Below are positions 42,901 to 51,561 of a DNA stretch of 59,811 bases, piece by piece. Origin of the DNA: Veillonellaceae bacterium SB90 (GTDB lineage: Bacteria; Bacillota; Negativicutes; Selenomonadales; Selenomonadaceae); assembly GCA_902364065.1 (NCBI GenBank), contig CABJCJ010000016.1, positions 264 to 60,074 of the forward strand, in the 5' to 3' direction. The notes below the pieces were generated by a model, which searched no databases, was not told the DNA's origin, and worked only from the letters and a program-made list of their open reading frames with translations. Made by a program: the position numbers and the translations under genes. Positions within the stretch are counted from its first letter, which is position 1. Every line of letters begins with the position of its first letter.

Positions 42901-44163
42901 TTATTTGCACCAGTTCAGGATAAGCGATGCGTAAATCTTGATGGCATCGATATATTGCTGGATTTCCACATATTCATTGACGGCATGGCACTGTGCGAGG
43001 CGGCCCGGGCCGTACTGCAGCGTCGGGCAACCCGCGATGTTGCGCCAGGTGCGGGAATCGCAGCCTGCCGGCGAGCCCACGATCGGTACCTCACGTCCGA
43101 TGGCCTCGCGGAACGAATCGCGGAAGACCTTGACGAACGGATGTGCAAGGTCCATCTCGAACGGATTGCCCGTCTGGTAGACGCTGACCTTCGGGCGGTG
43201 CTCGCGGAGCCAGGCATCGCCATCGGCACAGAGCATGACGGCGTCCGTAAACTCCTTGACCACCTGATCATACGTCATGCCCGGCTGGTAGTGGACGCAG
43301 AGCTGGATGCTGCAGTAATCCGGCACCGTCGAGCCGGCATCGCCGCCCGTGATCACGCCGACATTGCCGGACGGCGGCGGCAGCAGCGGATGCTTGTACG
43401 TCAGCAGCCAGCGGTGTTCCATCTCTTCAAGCGCATGGATGATCTTGATGATCTTGTCGATGGCATTGACGCCCTTGAGCTTGAGGCCGGAATGCACGGC
43501 AATGCCCTCCGTCTCCACCTTGAAGAACACCCAGCCCATATGCGCCGCGATGAGCTCGTAATCCGTCGGCTCGCAGACGACGACGGCATCGGCCTTCTCA
43601 CCGTGCATGGCGGCCACGAGCGAACCGTTGCCGCCGCCTTCCTCGTCGCAGACCGACGCGATCTTCACCGTGCCGGGAAGCTCGATGCCCGCATCCTGCA
43701 GCGCCTTGACGGCCATGATGGAGGCCATGAGGCCCGCCTTCATGTCGCAGGCACCGACACCGTAGAGTTTGCCCGCCTCGATGACGCCGCCGTAGGGATC
43801 ATGCAGCCAGTTGTCGTGATTGCCGGCCGGCATGCTGTCGACATGGCCGTCGAACAGGATGCTCTTCTCGCCCGTTCCCGGAAACGACGCATAGAGATTG
43901 TAGCGATCCTTGTAATCGTGTCCGGGATTGCCCTCGTGGTACTTTTCCCGGCAGGCCGTGATGACGTCTTCCGTCAGCGGGTCCTCCTTTATACGGGAAG
44001 CGCCGAGCTCCTCGAAGACGGTCCGGAGGTATTCCTGGCCGTTCTTCTCGAGACCGCCGCCGATGCCGTGGTCGATGTCATGGGTATCGCACTGGACCAG
44101 TTTGACGAGATGCTCGACATAATCGTCCCGATGGGCTTCAATGGATTTCATGAGATCTGTCAT
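42901..44163 (-). CDS. M20-family metallohydrolase, first of two
   Basis: A 420-residue zinc hydrolase. Metal-site motifs are LFDGHVDSMPAGNHDNW, GVGACDMKAGLMAS, ASVCDEEGGGNGS, CEPTDYEL and the late LAQCHAVNEYVEI. It is only distantly like the second M20 protein of the operon, so the two probably act on different bonds or on successive intermediates. The length and the CDEEGGGNG motif recall YgeY-like hydrolases. I chose the ATG at 44163, after GGAGAG; it overlaps the EcfA stop (ATGA). Confidence 0.88.
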   Translation of the reverse strand: MTDLMKSIEAHRDDYVEHLVKLVQCDTHDIDHGIGGGLEKNGQEYLRTVFEELGASRIKEDPLTEDVITACREKYHEGNPGHDYKDRYNLYASFPGTGEKSILFDGHVDSMPAGNHDNWLHDPYGGVIEAGKLYGVGACDMKAGLMASIMAVKALQDAGIELPGTVKIASVCDEEGGGNGSLVAAMHGEKADAVVVCEPTDYELIAAHMGWVFFKVETEGIAVHSGLKLKGVNAIDKIIKIIHALEEMEHRWLLTYKHPLLPPPSGNVGVITGGDAGSTVPDYCSIQLCVHYQPGMTYDQVVKEFTDAVMLCADGDAWLREHRPKVSVYQTGNPFEMDLAHPFVKVFRDSFREAIGREVPIVGSPAGCDSRTWRNIAGCPTLQYGPGRLAQCHAVNEYVEIQQYIDAIKIYASLILNWCK

Positions 44164-44993
44164 GATTGCTGTCTCTCCTTTCGCTTTGACTCCCAATCGC
44201 TCAGATACGCAACGAGTTCCTGACGGAACAGGATGGTTTGCTCAATGCCCGCCTCATGGGCGATATTGCCGACCTGCGGGCGGCTGATGCAGGACTCCCG
44301 GATGATTTCCTCGCGGCTGAAGATCTCTTTGGGCGTCCCGTCGGCAATGATGTGCTTGTTGGCCATGACGACGATGCGGTCAAACGTGTTGACGACGAAA
44401 TCCATGTCGTGCGTGATGACGACGACGCCGACGCCCCGCTCCTGCAGGTAGTCGAGAATCTTGCGCAGGATGACCGTATGTTTGCAGTCCTGGCCGGCCG
44501 TCGGCTCATCCCAGATCGTGTACAGGGGCTTTGTCGCCAGCACCGCCGCGATGGTCACGAACTTGCGCGTGGAATATGAGATGTCGAACGGATTCATGTC
44601 CCGGCAGTGCTCCAGCCCCGTCAGGGACAGCACCTCTTCCGTGCGCGCCTTGATCTCTTCCTCGGGCAGATGGAAGTAGCGCGGCATGTACTCGATTTCC
44701 TTGATGACCGTACTGTTGAAGATCTGTTCATCGGGGTTCTGGAAGACGTAGCCGACCATGCGCGCAATCTGGGCCGTCGTCTTCTCTTTCGTATTGATGC
44801 CGTTGACGAGGACCTTGCCCTGCGTGGGCTTGTAGAGGCCGTTCATCATCTTGGCCGCCGTCGATTTGCCCGCGCCGTTCTGGCCAATGATGGCCACGCG
44901 CTCGCCCGGACGGACCTTGAGGTTCAGGCCTTCGTTGGCGAGGAAGCCGTTCGGATAGTGAAAGGACACGTCCTGAAATTCAATTCCCTCCAT
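44160..44993 (-). CDS. ecfA: ECF transporter ATPase with degenerate ABC signature
   Basis: A 277-residue energy-coupling ATPase. Walker A GQNGAGKSTAAKMMNG, Q-loop VFQNPDEQIFNS, Walker B YTIWDEPTAGQD and H-loop VVITHDMDFVV are complete. The signature, normally LSGGQ, is ISYST in PFDISYSTRKFVTIAAVL. In a heterodimer this would spoil only the site shared with the partner's Walker motifs. It overlaps the other EcfA by 14 bp and the M20 gene by 4 bp. Confidence 0.88.
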   Translation of the reverse strand: MEGIEFQDVSFHYPNGFLANEGLNLKVRPGERVAIIGQNGAGKSTAAKMMNGLYKPTQGKVLVNGINTKEKTTAQIARMVGYVFQNPDEQIFNSTVIKEIEYMPRYFHLPEEEIKARTEEVLSLTGLEHCRDMNPFDISYSTRKFVTIAAVLATKPLYTIWDEPTAGQDCKHTVILRKILDYLQERGVGVVVITHDMDFVVNTFDRIVVMANKHIIADGTPKEIFSREEIIRESCISRPQVGNIAHEAGIEQTILFRQELVAYLSDWESKRKERQQS

Positions 44994-45840
44994 GGATACC
45001 CCACCTTTCCTGTATCATCCGGCAGCAGGCCTCATCCGTAATGGGGATGCCCTGAAGCGGCATGCCCTTGTCGGCGAGATCATAGGCAAGCTGCGCGGCC
45101 TCCGGCAGTTTGACGCCGAGCGAGGGCAGCGAGACATCGGAGAGGACCTCCTGGGCGCTGCCGCTGCGCACGAGCTTCCCGTCCTTCATGACGAGCACCT
45201 CATCGCAGTACATGGCGATCATGTTGATCTTGTGCTCGACGAGAACGATGGTCTTGTTGCGCTTCTTGAGCGTCTCGATGATGTCGAAGATGCGGCGGGA
45301 GCCTTCCGGGTCGAGCTGTGAGGTCGGCTCATCGATGACGAGGATATCGGGGTCCATGACGATGATCGAGGCAAAGGCCACGCGCTGCCGCTGTCCGCCT
45401 GAGAGCTCCGTCGGATTGTTCAGCGCGAGGTGCTCGATCTCGAGGAGCTTCAGCACATCGATGACGCGCTTGACGATCTCCTCGGGCGGCACGCCGAGAT
45501 TCTCGAGGCCGAGCGCGACTTCTTCAAATACGGTTTTCTTGACGCCGCTGATCTGCGTGAACGGATTCTGGAAGACGTAGCCGATATCGACGGACAGGGC
45601 ATCGACATCGAGGTCCTTCATATCCGTGCCGTCGTAGAGCACCTGCCCTGACAAATCCCCCTTGAAGAAATTCGGGATGAGGCCGCGCAGGAGGTTGCAG
45701 AGCGTCGTCTTGCCGCCGCCATTCTCGCCGATGACGCCGTAGAACCGGCCTTTCTCGAACGTGAAGGAAACGTCATCGAGCGCCTTGTTCTCGGCCAGGG
45801 TATACGAGAATGTCACATGCTTGAGTTCTATGCGATCCAT
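44980..45840 (-). CDS. ecfA: ECF transporter ATPase with canonical motifs
   Basis: A 286-residue ATPase, partner of the preceding subunit. Walker A GENGGGKTTLCNLLRG, Q-loop VFQNPFTQISG, signature ELSGGQRQRVAFASI, Walker B ILVIDEPTSQLD and H-loop VLVEHKINMIA are all canonical. The tail (about residues 225-286) is the extra C-terminal domain of EcfA proteins. It overlaps EcfT by 13 bp at its start. Confidence 0.93.
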   Translation of the reverse strand: MDRIELKHVTFSYTLAENKALDDVSFTFEKGRFYGVIGENGGGKTTLCNLLRGLIPNFFKGDLSGQVLYDGTDMKDLDVDALSVDIGYVFQNPFTQISGVKKTVFEEVALGLENLGVPPEEIVKRVIDVLKLLEIEHLALNNPTELSGGQRQRVAFASIIVMDPDILVIDEPTSQLDPEGSRRIFDIIETLKKRNKTIVLVEHKINMIAMYCDEVLVMKDGKLVRSGSAQEVLSDVSLPSLGVKLPEAAQLAYDLADKGMPLQGIPITDEACCRMIQERWGIHGGN

Positions 45841-46631
45841 ACGTAAATCCTCCCGATTATGGTCAAAATCAGCACCAGGTCAAAGAACCAGACAAGAAGA
45901 TGCTCCGATGTCGGCACCTCGCGCAGGAGCAGCAGGCTCGTATGCTTGCTCGGCGCCGAGAACGCGCGCGCATCCATCGCGATGCTCTTTTCCTCGGCGT
46001 TCGAGATGGCGCCGAGCACGAGCGGCCCGAGCACCGGCACGAACGCCTTGGCCCGGTTCAGCATGCTGCCCTCCGTCTCGATGCCGCGGCAGCGCTGCGA
46101 ATCCATAATGGTCTGTGAGGACTTGCTGAGGTCCTTGATGGTCTGGAACGCCGACAAAATGATGTAGGAGAACGTGTGCGACATGCCCTTCTTCTCGAGC
46201 ATGTAGACGAGTTCATCCATCTCGGTCGTCTCCATGAACAGGATGAACGCGCCGCTGAACTCCATGACGAGGGCAGCCGAGATCAGTCCGAGATGGATGC
46301 CCTCCGGCGTGACGTGGATGCCGCCCATCTGAAAGAGGACGGTCGAGCCATTCGTGAACGCCGCACGCACGAGGAACAGCAGCGAAGCGAAGAACACGAC
46401 GATTTTCCAATACACCTTCATGAAGGATTTGAATTTGCCTGCCAGCGCGGCAAAGACGAGGATCAGTGCCGTGAGGGCAAAGGCATACGCCACGTCAAAT
46501 ACCACGAAGGCGGATAATGTGATCGCAATCAGGATATTCGCCTTGCTCATCGGGTTCAGGTCAAGGACAAAATTGCCCTTGAGGCGCGGCTTTAAGTAAT
46601 CATGAGCAAAAGACCAGTCCAATCTCTTCAT
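45828..46631 (-). CDS. ecfT: ECF transporter transmembrane (T) component
   Basis: A 267-residue membrane protein that couples the ATPases to the S component. Five to six hydrophobic segments are visible, with the coupling helices holding the two Ala/Cys-Arg motifs: SQRCRGIETEG (about residue 183) and AMDARAFSAPS (about residue 223). Its ATG follows the S gene by 80 bp. Being within a dedicated operon, it is probably a group I ECF T component. Confidence 0.92.
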   Translation of the reverse strand: MKRLDWSFAHDYLKPRLKGNFVLDLNPMSKANILIAITLSAFVVFDVAYAFALTALILVFAALAGKFKSFMKVYWKIVVFFASLLFLVRAAFTNGSTVLFQMGGIHVTPEGIHLGLISAALVMEFSGAFILFMETTEMDELVYMLEKKGMSHTFSYIILSAFQTIKDLSKSSQTIMDSQRCRGIETEGSMLNRAKAFVPVLGPLVLGAISNAEEKSIAMDARAFSAPSKHTSLLLLREVPTSEHLLVWFFDLVLILTIIGRIYVWIA

Positions 46632-46712
46632 CTCCTTTCAAATAAATATGGATAAAGGGGAAAGCCCTCCCCCCTTATCCATATTGCAACTGTTATGAAA
46701 TTTTACCGGTAC

Positions 46713-47294
46713 TCATTTCTTATCCGGCAGGATATATTCGCTCATCGGGAGCTTGGCGAGGAAGTGCATCGGCATGCTCTTGATGATGAAGTAGCTGACG
46801 AGCACGCTCAGCGTCTTATCGACAAGGCCGAACGTGAAGGAACTGATGGTGACAGCCACCGGCACCGAAAGGCCGAGCGTCATGAGGCCGGCTGCGACGA
46901 TGCTGTTGCCCGTGCCGATGAAGCCGCCGAAGACGAGGACATCAATCGGTACCGAGATGCAGGTCGTGATGACGGCGATGATGATGCCGAGCAGCACGGC
47001 ACGCTTGAACGAATGGAAAAAGCCCTTCTTCGTGAAATAAGCCGAGACGATGGCCATGGCGAAGCCGACCACCATGTACGGCAGGACCGTCGGCAGAGAA
47101 ATTGCATTGATGATCTGTGTGATGGCTGCAACAATAAGACCTGGAACGACGCCGCAAATGGCACCGATTAAGATCGTGCCGATGGCGTCGAGCCAGATCG
47201 GCAGTTTCAGGAGGATGGCGATCTGGCCGCCGACAATGTTGACCGCGATGCCAACAGGAATCAAAAAGACCGTTAACTTGCCCATGTTCTTCAT
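46713..47294 (-). CDS. ECF transporter substrate-binding (S) component, ligand unknown
   Basis: A 193-residue integral membrane protein with about six hydrophobic helices, starting MKNMGKLTVFLIPVGIAVNI. Length and topology fit ECF S components, which define what is imported, and it directly precedes the T and two A genes. I cannot assign a vitamin or metal family from motifs; the M20 hydrolases and GATase1-like gene suggest an amide, peptide or N-acyl compound. GGGAGTG precedes the ATG at 47294, which I preferred over upstream in-frame codons. Confidence 0.82.
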   Translation of the reverse strand: MKNMGKLTVFLIPVGIAVNIVGGQIAILLKLPIWLDAIGTILIGAICGVVPGLIVAAITQIINAISLPTVLPYMVVGFAMAIVSAYFTKKGFFHSFKRAVLLGIIIAVITTCISVPIDVLVFGGFIGTGNSIVAAGLMTLGLSVPVAVTISSFTFGLVDKTLSVLVSYFIIKSMPMHFLAKLPMSEYILPDKK

Positions 47295-47319
47295 GTTTAA
47301 CACTCCCATCTCAAACAAA

Positions 47320-47339
47320 TTGATTAAGCGTTTCATCAA
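47320..47339 (-). promoter_or_regulatory. LacI-type operator O1 (20 bp)
   Basis: TTGATTAAGCGTTTCATCAA is an even-symmetry palindrome matching in 8 of 10 arm positions with a central GC step. It lies in the leader of the ECF operon, centre at 47329.5. Confidence 0.65.
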
Positions 47340-47381
47340 GTTTACTTCCAACGTTGAAGCCCGATTCTCTTCAGTTGTTTT

Positions 47382-47397
47382 GATAAAACGTTTTATC
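47382..47397 (-). promoter_or_regulatory. LacI-type operator O2 (16 bp, perfect)
   Basis: GATAAAACGTTTTATC is a perfect palindrome with the central CG typical of LacI-family sites. It sits at the predicted transcription start, centre at 47389.5, exactly 60 bp from O1. Confidence 0.75.
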
Positions 47398-47404
47398 TAT
47401 GTTT

Positions 47405-47433
47405 AAAGTACCACAAAACCATGTGGTTGTAAA
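47405..47433 (-). promoter_or_regulatory. Promoter of the ECF/M20/LacI operon
   Basis: TTTACA (47428-47433), 17-bp spacer, TACTTT (47405-47410) on the minus strand. The spacer itself is an inverted repeat, ACCACA-N6-TGTGGT, a possible further protein site. Confidence 0.6.
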
Positions 47434-47516
47434 CAAATTTTCAGAAAGTATTTTGTATTCTTTGAATGGGCAAATCTACAAAAGTGCGTCTGAAATGTAC
47501 TTCGCACAAATGTTTG

Positions 47517-47572
47517 ACAAAGAAAAGACGCCTCGCAGCGGCCAGACAAATGCTGACTGCTGCGAAGCGTCT
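47517..47572 (-). terminator. Terminator after the ATP-grasp gene
   Basis: On the minus strand AGACGCTTCGCAGC pairs with GCTGCGAGGCGTCT around a 19-nt loop and is followed by TTTCTTTG, 14 bp past the stop. Confidence 0.8.
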
Positions 47573-47585
47573 CGGCTTCCTTTTT

Positions 47586-48776
47586 TCAGTTCTGCTGCTG
47601 GACAAACGCGATGAACGCGTCCGTGGCGGCCTGGTCGGGCAGCTTGACCGTGTACATCTGGTTGCCCATCTGCGGCACCATCATCTCGGGCATGCGCTCG
47701 CACATGACCATATCCTTCCCGTAGCGCTCCATGATCTCCTCATGGCTGTGCACGTAAGAATGGGAGTCGCGGCGGCTGGCGTAGACGCAGTAGCAGTGTT
47801 TGCCGCTGTCCGGCAGGATGCGGCGGTTCGTCGTGACCATGTCGGCCCAGATCTGGTAGACATCGGTCGAATGCGCGTAGTTCATCATGTCCGGCGTGTA
47901 GCCGCCTGCCGGGCGCATATTGACCTCGAGGCCGACGAAGTCCCCGACCTCGCCGAGGCCCGGCTTCGCCTTCGTCAGGCGGAAGAACTCCAGGTGCACG
48001 AAGCGGCTCCTGACGCCGAACGCCTTGACCGTGGCGCGGCCCGCCCGGCGCAGGGCTTCGGGGAGCTCGGCTGCCGTGTAGTACGAGAGGTCGAGCTGCT
48101 GCAGCACGATGTCCATGACCGAGGGCGGCCATACCGTCATCGACTCGAACAGGGGCTCGGACTCCGCATTGACGATGGCATCGTAGGAGCAGATGTCGCC
48201 CGTGATGAATTCTTCCATGACGTAGGGCACGGCAGGAAGCTTCTCGAAGAAGGCCGTAAGGTCGGTATCCGAGGAGAGCTTGTACGTATCGCAGGCGCCG
48301 ACGCCGACATCCGGCTTGACGATGACGGGGTAGCCAACCTCGGCGATGAAGGCGCGCGCCGCCTGCTCGTCCGTGACCTTGTGCAGGCGGGCCGTCGGCA
48401 CACCGGCCTTGGCATAGTACGCCTTCATGGCCGACTTGTTCTTGATGCGCTGGATGTTGTCAGCCTGCTCCCCCGTCGTCACATGAAAGTCCGTGCGCAG
48501 GCGGGCGTCCTGCTCGAGCCAGAACTCGTTGTTCGATTCGATCCAGTCGATCTTGCCATATTTGAAGGTAAAAAAGGCGACGGCCCGCAGCATCTGCTCG
48601 TAGTCGTCGAGATGCGGCAGATAGTAGTATTCCGTCAAAGCACCCTTGAGCTCCTCCTGCAGGTCATCATACGGACAATCCCCGATGCCCAGCACGTTGA
48701 CACCATTTTTGTGCAGGCGGTCGCAGAACTGCCAGTAATGCTTGGGAAAATGCGGGGAGATAAAAACGAAATTCAT
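47586..48776 (-). CDS. ATP-grasp carboxylate-amine/thiol ligase-like protein
   Basis: A 396-residue protein with the ATP-grasp fold. An N-terminal Rossmann-like domain (MNFVFISPHFPKHYWQF) precedes the ATP-binding region (KNKSAMKAYYAKAGVPTARL, YPVIVKPDVGVGACDTY, YVMEEFITGDICSYDAIV) and the magnesium site FVGLEVNMRPAGGYTPDMMN. It probably joins a carboxylate to an amine using ATP, with an unknown substrate. It follows the esterase gene by about 107 bp in the same direction; this pairing suggests a shared small-molecule or peptide pathway. Confidence 0.85.
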   Translation of the reverse strand: MNFVFISPHFPKHYWQFCDRLHKNGVNVLGIGDCPYDDLQEELKGALTEYYYLPHLDDYEQMLRAVAFFTFKYGKIDWIESNNEFWLEQDARLRTDFHVTTGEQADNIQRIKNKSAMKAYYAKAGVPTARLHKVTDEQAARAFIAEVGYPVIVKPDVGVGACDTYKLSSDTDLTAFFEKLPAVPYVMEEFITGDICSYDAIVNAESEPLFESMTVWPPSVMDIVLQQLDLSYYTAAELPEALRRAGRATVKAFGVRSRFVHLEFFRLTKAKPGLGEVGDFVGLEVNMRPAGGYTPDMMNYAHSTDVYQIWADMVTTNRRILPDSGKHCYCVYASRRDSHSYVHSHEEIMERYGKDMVMCERMPEMMVPQMGNQMYTVKLPDQAATDAFIAFVQQQN

Positions 48777-48883
48777 GATGTGTCGGTTCCTTTCTTACCC
48801 TTTCTTGCTTTCTTTCTAGTCTTTCTGTCCTTTACGAACCTTTACGCGCTGCCTGAGCTGCCGGCTCCAGCCATCGCGTCCGT

Positions 48884-49642
48884 TCAGCCCGGCTGATTCG
48901 TCTCGCCGAGGACATACGGCAGGAAGTAAACGATCTGCTTCTTCCACCAGCACCAGTCGTGGTCGACATCGTAGCCCCAGAAGTCCACCCAGGCATGGAT
49001 GCCCTTCTGCTGGAAGACGTCGCGCATGAGCGCCGTCGTGCGGCGGCCTTCTTCTTCCCAGCGGCCCTGGCCGACGCAGAGCACGATGCGCTTCTCGTTG
49101 TACATATTGATGTACGGATGATCCTTTGGCATATTCGCGAGGAAATCGAGCGGCGAGTTCTGGTACAGCGTGCTGTCGAGCCAGCCGTCAAAGAAGAATT
49201 TGGCATCGTAAACGCCCGAGAGCGAGAGCATGGCCGAAAAGCACTCGGGGCGGCGGAAAAAGACGATGGCCGCATGCAGACCGCCGAGGCTGCAGCCCGC
49301 CGCGACCGGCAGGCGTCCCGTGCCGTTCTCCTGCCGGATGAAGGGCAGGACCTCTTCGATGAGGTAGTTGTAGTACGCCTCCTGCCGCGCGGCGCGCCAG
49401 CCCTTGTCGCCCCAGACGTTCGACCACGTTTCCTGATCGACCGTATCGACGCAGAACAGCTGGATTTTCCCCTGCTCGATGGGCTCGCGCAGCGTATCGA
49501 TCATGCCGAAGTTTTCGAAGTTGTCGCACATGGAATCCTGCGTCGGCAAAATGAGGAACGGCGTTCCCGTATGGCCGAAGATCCGGATATTCATATTGCG
49601 GTCCAGCCTGGGACTATGCCAGGATATCTCTTGTCGTTTCAT
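48884..49642 (-). CDS. Esterase-family alpha/beta hydrolase (esterase D/PF00756 type)
   Basis: A 252-residue cytoplasmic serine hydrolase. The nucleophile elbow is AAGCSLGGLHAAI (about residue 125), with an N-terminal ILPTQDSMCDNFENFGM and a C-terminal His in YDVDHDWCWWKKQIVYFLP. No signal peptide is seen. The start at 49642 (MKRQEISWHSPRL) has GGAGCGTG upstream. First gene of a pair with the ATP-grasp protein. Substrate unknown. Confidence 0.85.
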   Translation of the reverse strand: MKRQEISWHSPRLDRNMNIRIFGHTGTPFLILPTQDSMCDNFENFGMIDTLREPIEQGKIQLFCVDTVDQETWSNVWGDKGWRAARQEAYYNYLIEEVLPFIRQENGTGRLPVAAGCSLGGLHAAIVFFRRPECFSAMLSLSGVYDAKFFFDGWLDSTLYQNSPLDFLANMPKDHPYINMYNEKRIVLCVGQGRWEEEGRRTTALMRDVFQQKGIHAWVDFWGYDVDHDWCWWKKQIVYFLPYVLGETNQPG

Positions 49643-49686
49643 AAAAATCACGCTCCATTTTCGTTTCGCGGGACTGTATGGTTTAC

Positions 49687-49715
49687 AGTTTAACAAGTTT
49701 ACCAGCAATTGTCAA
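49687..49715 (-). promoter_or_regulatory. Promoter for esterase and ATP-grasp genes
   Basis: Perfect TTGACA (49710-49715), 17-bp spacer, TAAACT (49687-49692) on the minus strand, 45 bp before the esterase start. Confidence 0.72.
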
Positions 49716-50581
49716 AAAAGAGGTGCCGCCCGTCGCTTCCCCGTGCACGGGGCCACGACGCTTGCAAGAACTTACAGGCAAGTATTGTTCTTGCCCATCC
49801 GTCCACGGACCTCTTCCACCGCTTCGCGGTCCCCCTTCCCCCTGCGGGGAGCTGCGACGCTTGTGCGGGCCTGCAATCGAGTAACGTTGCTGCCCGTCAT
49901 CCATGGACCTCTTCCACCGCTTCGCGGTCCCCCTTCCCCGTGCGCGGGGAAGGCTAGGGGCTCGTGCAGATGGCGTCCCCTTCGGGGAAGCTGTCAGCGC
50001 AGCTGACTGAAGGGGTAACTGCTCACAGCAGCTTGCTATTTCCATGTAAATCGAAATATGCGCGACCCCTCGCCCACAGCCCCCTTTCGGCCCTGCGGGC
50101 CACCTTCTCCGGGGATGCCACCGGCATTCCGCGCTTCGCGCCCATGCGCGGGCTGCGACGCTTGCAAGAACTTGCAGTTGAGTTTTGTTCTTGCCCGTCC
50201 GTCCATGGACCTCTTCCACCGCTTCGCGGTCCCCCTTCCCCGTGCGCGGGGCTACGACGCTGGCAAGGACTTACAGTCAAGTATTGTCCTTGCCCGTCAG
50301 CTCAAGGACCTCTCCCGCCCCTACGGGGCACTTTCCCCGTGCGCGGGGCTACGACGCTTGCAAGGACTTACAGGCAAGTATTGTTCTTGCCCGTCCGTCC
50401 ATGGACCTCTTCCACCGCTTCGCGGTCCCCCTTCCCCGTGCGCGGGGCTACGACGCTTGCAAGGACTTACAGTCAAGTATTGTCCTTGCCCGTCAGCTCA
50501 AGGACCTCTTCCGCCCCTACGGGGCACTTTCCCCGTGCGCGGGGAAGGCTGCGCTTCGATGCACAGTTTGTGGAATACCGA

Positions 50582-50866
50582 GCGGAGGGATGTGTTCCGC
50601 CTGGAGGCGCGCAGCGACTGCCCGCGATAATACCTGAGGGGACGAGGGCGCATAAGCGGAGCGTTGGCGCCTGGCGTTAAGAAGGGATTTTTCCTTGCCA
50701 GCTTCCTGGCGAACGAGCGTCGTTCAAGCAGCGCGCGTTTCGCACGTTCGTCAGGCTTCGTTAAAAAGGAAAAATCCCTTTAGCCAGCCGACTTCGCGCA
50801 GCGTTGCGCCCTCGTCCCCGTCTTTCACATTTAGCTGCGCGCTAAAGCCGGAATGCGTCCCGCAGC
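50582..50866 (+). mobile_element. 285-bp long variant of the miniature element, with a nested insert
   Basis: It has the same outer ends as the 179-bp copies (GCGGAGGGATGTGTTCCGCC; right end GCCGGAATGCGTCCCGCAGC). The interior contains a hairpin-forming insert bounded by the perfect 15-bp inverted repeat AAGGGATTTTTCCTT (50682-50696 and 50766-50780). The copy at 59271 has the same flanks without this insert. Confidence 0.65.
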
Positions 50867-51243
50867 GTCATCGGTCATGCACAGATCCTCGCCCATGGAC
50901 CCCTTTCGGCCCTGCGGGCCACACCCGGGGATGCCACCGGCATCCCGCGCTTCGCGCCCATGCGCGGGCTACGACGCTTGCAAGAACTTGCAGTTGAGTT
51001 TTGTTCTTGCCCGTCAGCTCAAGGACCCCTTTCGGCCCTGCGGGCCACACCCGAGGATGCCACCGGCATCCCGTGCTTCGCGCCCCCGTGCGCGGGCTAC
51101 GACGCTTGCAAGAACTTGCAGTTGAGTTTTGTTCTTGCCCGTCAGCTCAAGGACCTCTTTCGCCCCTACGGGGCACCTTCTCCGTGCGCGGAGAAGGCAC
51201 GCAACTTGCTGCGCTCGTGTTCTGCCGAAAAGCAAGAGCTTGA

Positions 51244-51422
51244 GCGGAGGGATGTATTCCGCCTGGAGACGCACAGCGACTGCCCGCAGGGCTGGGACCC
51301 AATACGAAAGGCTCTTCGCGCCGGATGTCGGAACGCCGCGGCAGGCGGCGAAACTTCTTCGCTGCTCGCAGCATGTTGGGGCACATTTAGCTGCGCGTTG
51401 AAGCCGGAATACATCCCGCAGC
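51244..51422 (+). mobile_element. 179-bp miniature inverted-repeat element, copy 3
   Basis: Ends GCGGAGGGATGTATTCCGCC and GCCGGAATACATCCCGCAGC, in the same orientation and of the same length as copies at 11433 and 15529. The interior keeps GGAACGCCGCGGCAGGCGGC, also seen in the other two. Confidence 0.7.
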
Positions 51423-51561
51423 GCCTTCGCTTCGCTCTCGTGCGCGGGCTACGACGCTTGCAAGAACTTACAGGCAAGTATTGTCCTTGCCCGTCCGTCC
51501 ATGGACCTCTTCCACCGCTTCGCGGTCCCCCTTCCCCGTGCGCGGGGAAGGCTTGGCGTTG

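Larger units (their letters stand above)
49725..51558. repeat. Large mosaic repeat tract 4 (about 1.8 kb)
   Basis: The largest gene-free stretch. It repeats a unit of about 115-130 bp built of GACGCTTGCAAGAACTT or GACGCTTGCAAGGACTT, a TTGTTCTTGCCCGTC or TTGTCCTTGCCCGTC linker, the ACCGCTTCGCGGT and CCCCTACGGGG hairpins, and CCGTGCGCGGGG. GTCAGCGCAGCTGAC occurs near 49993. Two miniature elements are embedded (50582-50866 and 51244-51422). Open frames here are repeat translations. Confidence 0.9.

Noticed and set aside
50058..50637. Proline/arginine-rich open frames across the repeat tract
   Set aside because: They are translations of the hairpin modules; the same peptide strings recur in several frames and places, with no ribosome sites.
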